Notes under the pieces: generated by a model
Database searches by the model: none
The model's input: only the letters and a program-made list of their open reading frames with translations
Told to the model about the DNA's origin: nothing
Shown here: positions 44,919-54,564 of the stretch, piece by piece
Position numbering within the stretch: position 1 is the first letter of the stretch
How the letters are laid out: each line of letters starts with the position of its first letter
Translations under genes and position numbers: made by a program
Assembly (NCBI GenBank): GCA_028823445.1
Contig: JAPKBH010000004.1
Location: forward strand, 1-64,000
Length of the DNA stretch: 64,000 nt
Reading direction: 5' to 3'
Source: Acidimicrobiales bacterium
Lineage (GTDB): Bacteria > Actinomycetota > Acidimicrobiia > Acidimicrobiales > MedAcidi-G1

Positions 44919-46184
44919 TTATGGGTTAATAAGCCGATCAGGCAATACCCGTACCACGGCAGAAATAGCTCGATAAGTAGCCTCCGCCATGCCCGCATCT
45001 TCCTCACGCATCAAGTTGGCCATAACTCTTAACGCCCACTCCATCAACGGTTGTGAGCGCATACCCACCCGGGTCAACTCACGAATCAAGGTCGGGTTAC
45101 CAATAATACGAGCGAACAAACTGGCCACCCGAAAATAGTCGCCGTACTCCTCGTCAAGTATGCCCGGGTAACGGGTCAACACTTCTGCATCGCCACGGTC
45201 CACCGCCTCGACAATCAAACTGGCCGCCAAACGGCCCGTCTCGTAGGCGTAATCAATGCCCTCACCGTTGAAAGGGTTCACCGACCCGGCGGCATCGCCC
45301 ACCACCAACCAGTTGGGGCCCGCCTTGGGGCCCACCGAACCAGCCATAGGCAAACGCCCACCAGTCGGCGGAGCAATAGGAGAAGACGGGTCAATCTGCC
45401 AATGCTCCGGCAGCGAGTAAGCAAACTCTTCAAACAAATGGCTGGTATTAATCGATTTGTAATCGCGAAAAGTGGACAACAAGCCAATGCCCACGTTTAT
45501 GGTGCCATTACCGACCGGAAAAATCCAGCCGTAACCCGGCATGGCTTTGCCCTGCCGATCGCGCACGTCAAGTGAGCTCTCAATCCACGGGTCGTCATGT
45601 AGTGGGCTTTCAAAATAACCCCGAATGGCGATACCCATAGGCAGCCTTTTGTCACGTGCCGTGCCCAAAGCCCGGCCAAAGCGAGAGTTGGCCCCATCGG
45701 CAATCACCAAGTAGGTAGCGCGGATTTCTCGCTCAACACCTGAAGCCTTATCTAACACCACGGCCCCGATGACCTGATCATTGGCGTCGGTCATGGGTCG
45801 CACCGCCTCGGTGCCCATCAATAAAGTAGCCCCCGCCTCCACGGCGTTGTCGGCCACAAAGGCATCCAAGTCGTAGCGCCGCACCACATAGCCATGACTC
45901 GGAAACACCTCATGGTCGGGCCACTTCATTTCTAACGTTCGGCCATGGGCAATAGCTCGTAGGCCATCAAACCTGTGGTACTTGGCCAACTCGTCGGCCA
46001 AACCCATTTCTTTAAGCTGATGCACGGCCCGCGGTGGTACACCATCGCCGCAAGTTTTGTCTCGAGGAAAAACCTTGCGCTCTACAAACACCGCATCAAG
46101 GCCCGCTTGAGCGGCCCAATAGGCAGTGGCGGCACCCGCGGGGCCGCCGCCCACAATTAAAAGGTCGTAAACGTGTTCAGCCAT
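44919..46184 (-). CDS. Geranylgeranyl reductase family FAD-dependent oxidoreductase
   Basis: YDLLIVGGGPAGAATAYWAAQAGLDAVFVERKVFPRDKTCGDGVPPRAVHQL; VVGDAAGSVNPFNGEGIDYAYETGRLAA. Confidence 0.92.
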   Translation of the reverse strand: MAEHVYDLLIVGGGPAGAATAYWAAQAGLDAVFVERKVFPRDKTCGDGVPPRAVHQLKEMGLADELAKYHRFDGLRAIAHGRTLEMKWPDHEVFPSHGYVVRRYDLDAFVADNAVEAGATLLMGTEAVRPMTDANDQVIGAVVLDKASGVEREIRATYLVIADGANSRFGRALGTARDKRLPMGIAIRGYFESPLHDDPWIESSLDVRDRQGKAMPGYGWIFPVGNGTINVGIGLLSTFRDYKSINTSHLFEEFAYSLPEHWQIDPSSPIAPPTGGRLPMAGSVGPKAGPNWLVVGDAAGSVNPFNGEGIDYAYETGRLAASLIVEAVDRGDAEVLTRYPGILDEEYGDYFRVASLFARIIGNPTLIRELTRVGMRSQPLMEWALRVMANLMREEDAGMAEATYRAISAVVRVLPDRLINP

Positions 46185-46236
46185 CAGATAAAACCTGGGT
46201 TGATAAGCCGCCCCCTAACAGGAGTATGGCCATGGG

Positions 46237-46965
46237 TTAGTGGTCGCCGGCTAAGGGAGCCAACAACTCGCGGAGTTCTTCAACGGTTACCGCAGTTGGG
46301 TCAAAGTATTCTGGGAAGGTAATGGTGCCGCCCGCAATAGCGTGGTCAACGGCCTCGGCCATAGCGATCGCTTCTGTCGACCCACCCAAAACGCCGCGTT
46401 CGTAAAGTGAAACACCTAAGAGTTCTTTGGCGGTAAGTACATCGCCCCACCCCGGCATGCCGCCGTTAACGATACGGCCTTCGCCGTAAGCGTTACCTAA
46501 GCCAAAGCCATTGGAGCCCTTGATAATCCAATTGACTTGCTCAGACACCTTAGGGAAAACCGTTACCAAATCGCCGGTGGTAAACCCTGGGCCTACACCA
46601 CCTGCGCCAGTCGCTCCATGGCAAGAAGCGCAACGAGCAGCGTAAATAAGTTCACCCTCAGCCAAGACGCCATACGATTCTTCAGGGGGGCGTTCGAGCG
46701 TGCCCACGTAAGCAAAGGCCCACAGGGGCAACAAAATAAGGGCACTAGCGGCCCACCAAGGAATCTTCTTACGAGCATTGGCGGCCGCAACATAAGGGGC
46801 AACGGGCGTCGGAGGGGCTTCCTCAACGGGAGCGGCCGGCGTTGGCGCAGCAGCCGCTGGAGTTTCTACAACGTTACTATCGGCCGCAGTATCAGCCGGG
46901 GCATCAGACTTATCGCCGCGCGCTTTTTTTGAACGCTTCAATAGGTGTTCAGGTATTTCAGTCAA
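46237..46965 (-). CDS. Membrane-anchored c-type cytochrome
   Basis: TEIPEHLLKRSKKAR N-terminus, one TM, CASCHGATGAGGVGPGF heme site; TTG start at ~46965 proposed. Confidence 0.85.
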   Translation of the reverse strand: MTEIPEHLLKRSKKARGDKSDAPADTAADSNVVETPAAAAPTPAAPVEEAPPTPVAPYVAAANARKKIPWWAASALILLPLWAFAYVGTLERPPEESYGVLAEGELIYAARCASCHGATGAGGVGPGFTTGDLVTVFPKVSEQVNWIIKGSNGFGLGNAYGEGRIVNGGMPGWGDVLTAKELLGVSLYERGVLGGSTEAIAMAEAVDHAIAGGTITFPEYFDPTAVTVEELRELLAPLAGDH

Positions 46966-47243
46966 CGTGTTCTCCGGGGCGACGGTTTTAATGGTGGACG
47001 GTAGGTCGAAACTTACCGTTAGGCACGTTCGGGAGGGTAGCGGGGACGGTAGGCCAAATGGTGTCTTAATGGCCACCTCGGCCAAAAGAGTTCAAAAAGA
47101 AGTTGCAAGAGAATGCGTCGCAGAGGTGGTAGGGGCCACCTGCCGCGTGATAGAACTTGGACGTAAGAAAAAGAAGTTGACAGAGTTCTCTTGGCAAGTT
47201 GCCTTGGATCTCAGTTGGTCGGTTACGCTGGTGTTCGCACCGG

Positions 47244-47263
47244 TTTGTGCAATATTTCACAAA
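47244..47263. promoter_or_regulatory. Predicted Rex operator
   Basis: TTTGTGCAATATTTCACAAA; inner 18 nt match TTGTGAAATATTTCACAA at 17/18 positions; 34 nt upstream of the proposed ATG at 47297. Confidence 0.8.
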
Positions 47264-47296
47264 GTCCCTATTCGTCTTGCGAGGAGTACCAACGAC

Positions 47297-47752
47297 ATGG
47301 TCGCGTTTGCCGCATCCATCATTGTCACCATGTTGCTCCTCTGGGGCGTCAACTGGTACCAAAAACGTTGCCCTCAAGACAAAGTCTTTACCTGGGGCGA
47401 AGCCATGGCCTTCGCCACCTACGTCTTCCTTATCCTCTTCTGGGTCTACGGCGTCGTACCCCACCAATGGCTCACCTGGGCCGACAGCGAACTCAACTGG
47501 CGCCCCGACCGCTACGTAACTGGTCCCACCCTCTTCTGGACCGGCGACCAAGGCATCGTGGAATGGGCCCTCCCCTTCACCACCACCTACCAACTACTCC
47601 GCGACTTCATCGCCGTCGGCATCTACATAGGGATCCTCGCCGGCAACGTTTCGATATGGCGCTCTTGGCAAGAACGAGGCCAAGAAATAGCCGCCCCCAC
47701 CCCAACCTCAGAATACGGCCGCCCCTTGCTCAAAGAAGGAGCAGGTGCGTGA
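47297..47752 (+). CDS. Unrecognised membrane protein at the head of the bc/ferredoxin cluster (151 aa)
   Basis: GAGGAG RBS, ATG at 47297; MVAFAASIIVTMLLLWGVNWYQKRCPQDKVFTWGEAMAFATYVFLILFWVYGVVPHQWLTW...; longer ORF from 46967 would contain the Rex operator. Confidence 0.75.
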   Translation: MVAFAASIIVTMLLLWGVNWYQKRCPQDKVFTWGEAMAFATYVFLILFWVYGVVPHQWLTWADSELNWRPDRYVTGPTLFWTGDQGIVEWALPFTTTYQLLRDFIAVGIYIGILAGNVSIWRSWQERGQEIAAPTPTSEYGRPLLKEGAGA

Positions 47753-48165
47753 GCCTCGTAGACGCCAACCCGCCACTTCCTACCTTCATCGACGACTACG
47801 TCCTTCACCAGGTAGATGCCGACTGGTTGCTCAAATCGGTTAAACCCAAACAGTTCATTCACATTGACCAAGCCGAATGCATTATGTGCGAAGGCTGCGT
47901 CGACATCTGCCCATGGAAATGCATCCACATGGTGCAACCCGGGGCCATCGCTGAAGCCAACGGCACCGAACTTCCCGGTGACGACCCCAGCGACCACGTA
48001 ATCTTCACCATCGACGACGATGCCTGCACCCGGTGTGCACTCTGCGTCGACCGGTGCCCCACTGGGGTAATCATTTTGGGTAAAATCAGCGCCGCCGGCG
48101 CCGACGGAGATGCCCATCAGCGCACCAACACTCATGGCTACGGCTATGGGATGCGGTTGGGCTAA
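47749..48165 (+). CDS. 2x[4Fe-4S] ferredoxin-type protein
   Basis: CIMCEGCVDICPW and CTRCALCVDRCPTG; GTG start overlapping upstream TGA. Confidence 0.92.
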   Translation: MSLVDANPPLPTFIDDYVLHQVDADWLLKSVKPKQFIHIDQAECIMCEGCVDICPWKCIHMVQPGAIAEANGTELPGDDPSDHVIFTIDDDACTRCALCVDRCPTGVIILGKISAAGADGDAHQRTNTHGYGYGMRLG

Positions 48166-48210
48166 CACACAAAACTATCTAAATAACTTCTGCAGGGGAA
48201 AGAGAAAACG

Positions 48211-48999
48211 GTGGCCGAAGAAAACGGCAAGAAATCAACTGGGCAGGCGCTCCAAGAGCGCATGGGTCAGATGGGTGAACAGATGAAGGGCTCACAAGCC
48301 TGGGCGTCTATCTTCCGTCCTGGCTCTATTTTCCGCAAGGGCTACAGCGATAGCCCCCGGAACCGCTCGTACGTGATCATGAACAGCGTGCTCTACCACC
48401 TTCACCCGGTGAAGGTAAAGCGCCACGCGGTCAAAGTTAGCTACACCCTTTGCCTCGGCGGGTTGAGCTTCTTTTTGTTCATCCTGCTCACCGTGACCGG
48501 CATTTTCTTAATGTTCTTCTACCGACCCACCGCCGCTCAAGCCTGGGACGACATCCAAATCTTGCAAACCGCCGTCGGTTTCGGCTTGCTGGTGCGAAAC
48601 ATGCACCGCTGGGCCGCCCACCTCATGGTCATCTCGGTGTTCTTACACATGGCTCGAGTTTTCTACCACGGCGCCTACAAGCCACCACGTGAATTCAACT
48701 GGGTCATCGGCGTCATGTTGCTGCAATTCACCCTGCTGCTTTCCTTCACCGGTTACCTCTTGCCCTGGGATCAACTCGCCCTCTGGGCAGTAACGGTAGG
48801 GACCAACATGATGGGCTTTACCCCGGTATTTGGTCAACAAGTACGTTTCGTTCTTTTGGGCGGCGTAGAAATAGGCACCGACACTTTGCTCCGGTGGTAC
48901 GTATTACACGTACTGATGTTGCCCTTTGTCCTGGTCATATTTATGGCTATCCACTTCTGGCGCGTCCGTAAAGACGGCGGCATCTCAGGGCCGCTTTAG
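48211..48999 (+). CDS. Cytochrome b N-terminal (b6-like) subunit
   Basis: LHPVKVKRHAVKVSYTLCLGGLSFFLFILLTVTGIFLMFFYRP; RNMHRWAAHLMVISVFLHMARVF; SFTGYLLPWDQLALWAVTVGTNM; RWYVLHVLMLPFVLVIFMAIHFW. Confidence 0.92.
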   Translation: MAEENGKKSTGQALQERMGQMGEQMKGSQAWASIFRPGSIFRKGYSDSPRNRSYVIMNSVLYHLHPVKVKRHAVKVSYTLCLGGLSFFLFILLTVTGIFLMFFYRPTAAQAWDDIQILQTAVGFGLLVRNMHRWAAHLMVISVFLHMARVFYHGAYKPPREFNWVIGVMLLQFTLLLSFTGYLLPWDQLALWAVTVGTNMMGFTPVFGQQVRFVLLGGVEIGTDTLLRWYVLHVLMLPFVLVIFMAIHFWRVRKDGGISGPL

Positions 49000-49012
49000 G
49001 CGAGGAGACACC

Positions 49013-49735
49013 ATGACTGAGATACCCGAACACCTCCGCAAACGAGCCGAAGAAGCTCGAGCAAAAGCCGCAGCCGCCCAAGGAGGCGACGCTCCAGCAG
49101 CCGATGCCCCCGCAGCCAGCGGCGACGCCCCAACCAGCGGCGATAAAATCCCGGTCAACCTCTTAGACCGCACCACCCCAGCCTCTGGCCAAACAGCACC
49201 CGCCGGCGACGGCGCTCCAGCCATGGGCAGCGGCCCCGACGGGCACACCCAACGCTTGTTGACCGTCGTAAAATCCGGGTCGATCCAAGATGTAAAAATG
49301 ACCCCGCAAGACAAGGTCCACGTATGGCCCCACCTGCTGGTCATCGAATTCTTGGCCGCCCTAGCAATAACCCTGTTCACCACGCTGTTCTCCATCTTCG
49401 TCAACGCCCCCTTGCTGGAGTTAGCCGACTTCAACAAAACCCCCAACCCCTCCAAAGCCCCCTGGTATTTCTTGGGTTTGCAAGAACTGTTGACCATGTT
49501 CCACCCCATGGTGGCCGGGGTAACTATTCCCGGTATGGGCTTGATCCTTTTGGTCATGGCCCCCTACATGGACAAAAACCCTTCCAAGAAGCCAGAAGAT
49601 CGTAAGTTCGCTATCTCGCTTATGACCGTGCACTTCATGTTCTGGGCTGTGCTGGTCATGATCGGATCGTTCTTCCGTGGCCCTGGATTCAACTTCGTGT
49701 TCCCCTGGAACGCCGGCCTCTTCTTCGAACTGTGA
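49013..49735 (+). CDS. Cytochrome b C-terminal / subunit IV-like protein with long N-terminal extension
   Basis: MTEIPEHLRKRAEEARAK extension; FNKTPNPSKAPWYFLGLQELLTMFHPMVAGVTIPGMGL; IGSFFRGPGFNFVFPW. Confidence 0.9.
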   Translation: MTEIPEHLRKRAEEARAKAAAAQGGDAPAADAPAASGDAPTSGDKIPVNLLDRTTPASGQTAPAGDGAPAMGSGPDGHTQRLLTVVKSGSIQDVKMTPQDKVHVWPHLLVIEFLAALAITLFTTLFSIFVNAPLLELADFNKTPNPSKAPWYFLGLQELLTMFHPMVAGVTIPGMGLILLVMAPYMDKNPSKKPEDRKFAISLMTVHFMFWAVLVMIGSFFRGPGFNFVFPWNAGLFFEL

Positions 49736-50607
49736 GCACCATGTCTATTATCGCCATCATCATCCTGGCCGTTTTGGCTGTCGCCGTTTTGGTCGGCGCA
49801 TCAAAGCGCCGCGACCGCAGCGCCGCCGGCTTATCTAAAGAAGCTCGTCGCAACGACAAACCCAACCCCGCTTTGGTCGATGCCGACACCGGCCCTACCG
49901 GCCGTGAGGTAGAAGCCGCCGCCGCAGCGGCCCGCAACGAAGCCGACGCCCCAATAGTGCCCTCGGCCCCCGACGAACCCTTTATGGCCCCCGACCCGGT
50001 AGCCCTCGGCGTTACCCGCCGACAATTCTTCAACCGCAGCCTGGTAGGCATGATGGGCTTCGGCCTCAGCGGCTTCGGCGCCGCCTGCATCGCTTTCCTC
50101 TGGCCACAAGGAGTCAGCGGCTTCGGCTCAAAAATCAAAGTTGGCAACATGGTTGAAATTTTGGCCGAAATAAAGGTCAATAACGGGTTCCTCTACAAAC
50201 CCGAAGGCCGCATGTGGATTACCGCCTACCCCAACGGTGCCGTAGAAAAAGCCCGCAACACATACTCTGCCGTAGAACTCACCGGTATGACCGCTGGCGT
50301 AGACCAAGGCTTCGACGCCGGTGTTATTGCCCTCTACCAAAAATGCCCCCACCTGGGTTGCCGGGTACCCAACTGCGTGTCGTCCCAATGGTTCGAATGC
50401 CCCTGCCACGGTTCGCAATACAACCAGGTGGGCGAAAAACGAGGCGGCCCTGCCCCTCGCGGCATGGATCGTTTCGCCGTCTCCGTTGACGGAGGCGTGC
50501 TCACCGTAGACACCGGAACCATCGTCCAGGGCCCACCTATCGGGACCAACACCACCGGCCAAGAAGCCGAAGGACCCAACTGTATTAGTGAGGCAGGCGG
50601 CCACTAG
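49732..50607 (+). CDS. Rieske 2Fe-2S protein
   Basis: CPHLGCRVPNC...WFECPCHGSQYNQVGEKRGGPAPRGMDRF; N-terminal TMs. Confidence 0.93.
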   Translation: MSTMSIIAIIILAVLAVAVLVGASKRRDRSAAGLSKEARRNDKPNPALVDADTGPTGREVEAAAAAARNEADAPIVPSAPDEPFMAPDPVALGVTRRQFFNRSLVGMMGFGLSGFGAACIAFLWPQGVSGFGSKIKVGNMVEILAEIKVNNGFLYKPEGRMWITAYPNGAVEKARNTYSAVELTGMTAGVDQGFDAGVIALYQKCPHLGCRVPNCVSSQWFECPCHGSQYNQVGEKRGGPAPRGMDRFAVSVDGGVLTVDTGTIVQGPPIGTNTTGQEAEGPNCISEAGGH

Positions 50608-50640
50608 GCCCGCCTTGTCAAGGAGAACCTCGAGAACCAC

Positions 50641-51855
50641 ATGACTTCACTTATCCTCGCCGCCAGCACCCAACGATCCATCGGTTGGGCACTCGCCACC
50701 ATCGTGGTGGTGGGCTTTTCCGTCTACCTGCTCTTCAGTTTCCGCATCGGCAAGCAAGAACTCGGGTCAGAAATAGACACCGCATCCAACCGTAAAAAAC
50801 ACTACGAAGACGACGAACTCGAAACCCGCCGATTGGACTCTCACCTCGGTTGGTCGCTAGTAACCCTGGCCGCCGTATCAATGATCTTGCCCCTGTACTG
50901 GCTCATGGAACCTGCTCGCCAAGAAAACGCGGCCGAAACCTGGGTACGTCGTTTCGAGAGCCGCGGCGGACAAGAATTTGAAGGCGCCTGCTCAAGTTGC
51001 CACGGCCCCGGCGGTGTAGGCGGTGTAGCGGCCTTCACCCTGGTAGACAGCGATGGCGGTTTCGTAGCCCAAGTGGACTGGAAAGCCCCCGCCCTAACCA
51101 CCGTGCTTTCACGCTATGACGAGTCCGAAGTTGAATTCATCTTGAACTACGGTCGGCCCGGCAGCCCCATGCCCGCTTGGGGCTTGCCCGGTGGTGGCCC
51201 ACTGACCGAACAACAAATTCACCAACTGGTGGTCTACCTGCGGTCTATTCAACTTGACCAAGATGAAGCCATCGCCGAAGTAGCCTCTGGTGTAGAAACC
51301 GGCGCCCGCAACATCGTGATGATGGATGCAGCAGCCGCCATAGACGCCGACGACCTCGACGCTGCCGTAGCTGCTTGGCTCGAAGATGCGGTTGACCCGT
51401 CAAGCGACAATTACTTGGCTTACGGCGAACTTCTCTTCAATAACCCGGCCGCCCAAGGCGCCAACAGTTGTGCTCGCTGCCACACCCCCGGGTTCTCCTA
51501 CGGAGCCACCGACGCCGACAGCACCGACGCCCTTTTAGCCGAGTGGCCGGGCCTTAGCGAAAGCGGCCTACTCACCGGATGGCAACCCGGCGCCGGCCAT
51601 GTAGGCCCCAGCCTCTACGGCGTAGAAGCACATTTCCCTACCGCCGATGGCCAAACCGACTTTGTGCTTTCTGGCTCTGAAGTAGGCGTGGGCTACGGCA
51701 ACGCTCGTAGCGGCACCGGCGTCATGCCAGGCTTCGGAGGCCGAGTCGACGACGACCTGATCGACAAAGAAACCGGCGCTTCCGTGAACTACAGCCAACT
51801 GCTGACCCGTGAACAAGTCGCTGCCATAGTGGCTTACGAGAGGAGCCTCCGATGA
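50641..51855 (+). CDS. Diheme c-type cytochrome, membrane-anchored
   Basis: CSSCHGPGGVGG and CARCHTPGFSYG heme sites; two N-terminal TMs. Confidence 0.9.
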   Translation: MTSLILAASTQRSIGWALATIVVVGFSVYLLFSFRIGKQELGSEIDTASNRKKHYEDDELETRRLDSHLGWSLVTLAAVSMILPLYWLMEPARQENAAETWVRRFESRGGQEFEGACSSCHGPGGVGGVAAFTLVDSDGGFVAQVDWKAPALTTVLSRYDESEVEFILNYGRPGSPMPAWGLPGGGPLTEQQIHQLVVYLRSIQLDQDEAIAEVASGVETGARNIVMMDAAAAIDADDLDAAVAAWLEDAVDPSSDNYLAYGELLFNNPAAQGANSCARCHTPGFSYGATDADSTDALLAEWPGLSESGLLTGWQPGAGHVGPSLYGVEAHFPTADGQTDFVLSGSEVGVGYGNARSGTGVMPGFGGRVDDDLIDKETGASVNYSQLLTREQVAAIVAYERSLR

Positions 51856-52862
51856 GCGCCCTACTTATTTTGGGCGGCATCGCCTGGGACCCAACCATTG
51901 CCGGCGCCTTAGTGGTGGCCACCGGGGTCGCCACCTTCATGGGCTCCATCTGGTTGATCCTGTCAACCAACACCGGTATTCGGGTAGGCACCTTGATCTC
52001 GTTCGCCGCTTTCTTCGGCTGGATGACCATTTTGGCCGCCACCTGGTGGATGTACGGTTCGGGCTGGAAAGGTGAAAGCCCCTCCTGGCAAGTCATCGAC
52101 ATCAACGTCGGCGACCTCGGCCAAAGCGCGCTTTTAGAAGCCCGTTTACTGCCCAACCTTGAAGACCTCAAAAGCGGTTACGAACTGGTATTGGAATCCG
52201 GTGACGCAGCCGCCATGGCCGAATTCGCCACCCTGCCTTCGGCCGCCGACAACCCGGACCTTTCCGACACCGAGTTGGCCGCCCTGCAGGCCTCACGCCA
52301 ACTACGCAACGAAACCATCACCCACTCAGAGTTGGCCACCGCAGCCCCCAACGTGACCGATGCCGCCGGCTTCGACGACTTCAGCGGTTGGCATTTGTTG
52401 GCCACCACCCAAGCCGGAGATGCCCAAGCCCAAGCAATAGCCGACGTCTTGAACCACCCCTCCATGGGGTTCACCTCAAGTGCTGATTTCAAAATGTTAG
52501 ACACCTACACCATGGGCGGTAAACCCACCCTGGTAGAGAACCCCAACCGTCTTGACCGCATCACCCACTGGATAACCAGTTCGGCTCGACTCACGCACCC
52601 CGTGCGCTACACGGTGGTGCAATTGCAAGAAGTCGTGCACGTCACCGTGGCCCCCGGGGAAACCCCCGCCCGCCCGGTAATTGACGAAGCCAAATCAGTG
52701 GTCTCCGTGATCATGGTTCGCGACCTTGGTTCGGTTCGTTTGCGCCCTGCTTTAGTTTCCTTGGGCTCGTTGTTTATCTTTATCGCACTGTGTTATTGGC
52801 TTCACGTACGGGACAAAGAGGTTATGGCCCGTCGTGAGGAGTTCGAAAAAAACGGGAGCTGA
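51852..52862 (+). CDS. Unrecognised membrane protein (336 aa) between the diheme cytochrome and nuoA
   Basis: Two N-terminal TMs, ~200-aa soluble region, C-terminal TM (LRPALVSLGSLFIFIALCYWLHVRDKEVM); ATGA overlap with upstream gene. Confidence 0.8.
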   Translation: MSALLILGGIAWDPTIAGALVVATGVATFMGSIWLILSTNTGIRVGTLISFAAFFGWMTILAATWWMYGSGWKGESPSWQVIDINVGDLGQSALLEARLLPNLEDLKSGYELVLESGDAAAMAEFATLPSAADNPDLSDTELAALQASRQLRNETITHSELATAAPNVTDAAGFDDFSGWHLLATTQAGDAQAQAIADVLNHPSMGFTSSADFKMLDTYTMGGKPTLVENPNRLDRITHWITSSARLTHPVRYTVVQLQEVVHVTVAPGETPARPVIDEAKSVVSVIMVRDLGSVRLRPALVSLGSLFIFIALCYWLHVRDKEVMARREEFEKNGS

Positions 52863-52904
52863 CCCGGTGGCCGCCCCCGCAGTCGCCGCCTCGCAGGTGT
52901 TGAG

Positions 52905-53411
52905 ATGATTGGTCAATACCTGCCCATCATCGCTTTAGGCACCTTGGCGACCCTTTTTGCCGCCTTAAGTTTCGTGGCCTCCAAATTGTTGGCGCCCCGT
53001 AGCCCCAACGACAAAAAACTTGCCCCCTACGAATGCGGCATCATCCCCGAAAAAGAAACCCCCGAGCGTTTCCCAGTGCGTTTCTTCTTGGTGGCCATGA
53101 TCTTCATCGTGTTCGACATAGAGATCATCTTTTTCTACCCCTGGGCCATAGCGCATCGCCAAATCGGTCTCTTTGGCTTGGTTTCGGTCCTGATATTTTC
53201 GGCCGCCGTATTTGAATCTTTTGTCTACCTCATAGGCAACGGCGCATTGGAATGGGGCCCCAGCCGCCGCCAACGCTTTGCCGAAAGCCCCACCGGGCTA
53301 ATTTCGGCCGGGAGAACTGTGGAATCAACTATTCGTCGCACCAACTCATCTGAAGCAGGCGTGCGCTTGGTAGGAACCGAAGGCCGATATGCCGAAAACG
53401 AGGGCACCTAA
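52905..53411 (+). CDS. nuoA: NADH-quinone oxidoreductase subunit A
   Basis: [40 protein letters not shown]. Confidence 0.96.
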   Translation: MIGQYLPIIALGTLATLFAALSFVASKLLAPRSPNDKKLAPYECGIIPEKETPERFPVRFFLVAMIFIVFDIEIIFFYPWAIAHRQIGLFGLVSVLIFSAAVFESFVYLIGNGALEWGPSRRQRFAESPTGLISAGRTVESTIRRTNSSEAGVRLVGTEGRYAENEGT

Positions 53412-54022
53412 TGCCGCAAATACCTATTTTGGGCAACACCCAACACATCGCCAACGATGGTCTCGAAGGCCTCGACCACAACTTCGTCACCGCCCGCATC
53501 GAAGACCTCGTCAAATGGTCACGAGCTCGAAGCTGCTGGCCCGCCACCTTCGGTTTGGCCTGCTGCGCCCTCGAAATGATGGCCACCGGTGCCGCCCACT
53601 ACGACCTGGCCCGTTACGGCATGGAAGTCTTTCGCGCCTCACCACGTCAAGCCGACCTGATGATCGTGGCCGGCCGGGTATCACAAAAAATGGCCCCCAT
53701 ACTACGCCAAATTTACGACCAAATGATGGAACCCAAATGGGTGATCTCCATGGGGGTATGTGCTTCTAGCGGGGGCATGTTCAACAACTACGCCATCGTG
53801 CAAGGGGTTGATCAAATAGTACCAGTCGACGTGTACGCCCCCGGTTGCCCCCCCGGCCCCGAAACCCTTATGCACGCCATCTTGACCCTGCACGAAAACA
53901 TACAAAGCGGTGAACTGACCCGCCGCCGCGACGCCAACCAAGGTGGCGCAGCCATAGACCTTCCTCCCCTAGCCCCCGCAGCAAACCAATCGGTAACGCT
54001 CGGCGAAAAGGAGGGAGCATGA
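53411..54022 (+). CDS. nuoB: NADH-quinone oxidoreductase subunit B
   Basis: [78 protein letters not shown]. Confidence 0.97.
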   Translation: MPQIPILGNTQHIANDGLEGLDHNFVTARIEDLVKWSRARSCWPATFGLACCALEMMATGAAHYDLARYGMEVFRASPRQADLMIVAGRVSQKMAPILRQIYDQMMEPKWVISMGVCASSGGMFNNYAIVQGVDQIVPVDVYAPGCPPGPETLMHAILTLHENIQSGELTRRRDANQGGAAIDLPPLAPAANQSVTLGEKEGA

Positions 54023-54564
54023 CCGAAGAAAACGCCGCTCCCCCAGAAGAAACCGACCAAGAAACCGTTGAAGAAGTGGACCTCGGCCCCATGGCTTACG
54101 GGGTACCGGTCACCGAATCCTTTGGCCAAACGGTGCTTCACCCCACCCCCGATCAACTCATCGAAACGGCCACCGCCCTTCAGCAAGACGGTTTCTGCAT
54201 GGTCATCGACGTGACCGTAGTGGACTACCTGACCCACCCCGGACGCACCGACCTGCCAAGCGCCGTAACCCCCCAACGCTTCGAAGTAGTAGTAGCGCTC
54301 ATCAACCACCAACAAAGCACCCGCATTCGCCTCCGGGTGCAAGCCGGTAACGAGCAACCCACCGTGCCGTCGCTCTTCGACTTATTCCCGGGCACCGAAG
54401 CCATGGAACGCGAAGCTTGGGACCTTTTCGGTGTGACCTTCACCGACCACCCCGACCACTCTCGCATCTTGCTGCCCGACGATTGGGAAGGGCACCCCCT
54501 GCGCAAAGACCACGGCATGGGTGACATCCCGGTGCAGTTCTCCACCACGGTAGGCAACCGATGA
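54019..54564 (+). CDS. nuoC: NADH-quinone oxidoreductase subunit C
   Basis: [40 protein letters not shown]. Confidence 0.96.
   Translation: MTEENAAPPEETDQETVEEVDLGPMAYGVPVTESFGQTVLHPTPDQLIETATALQQDGFCMVIDVTVVDYLTHPGRTDLPSAVTPQRFEVVVALINHQQSTRIRLRVQAGNEQPTVPSLFDLFPGTEAMEREAWDLFGVTFTDHPDHSRILLPDDWEGHPLRKDHGMGDIPVQFSTTVGNR

Noticed and set aside
46967-47296. N-terminal extension of the 46967-47752 ORF
   Set aside because: Contains the Rex operator and lacks protein-family character; a GAGGAG RBS and ATG lie at 47281-47299
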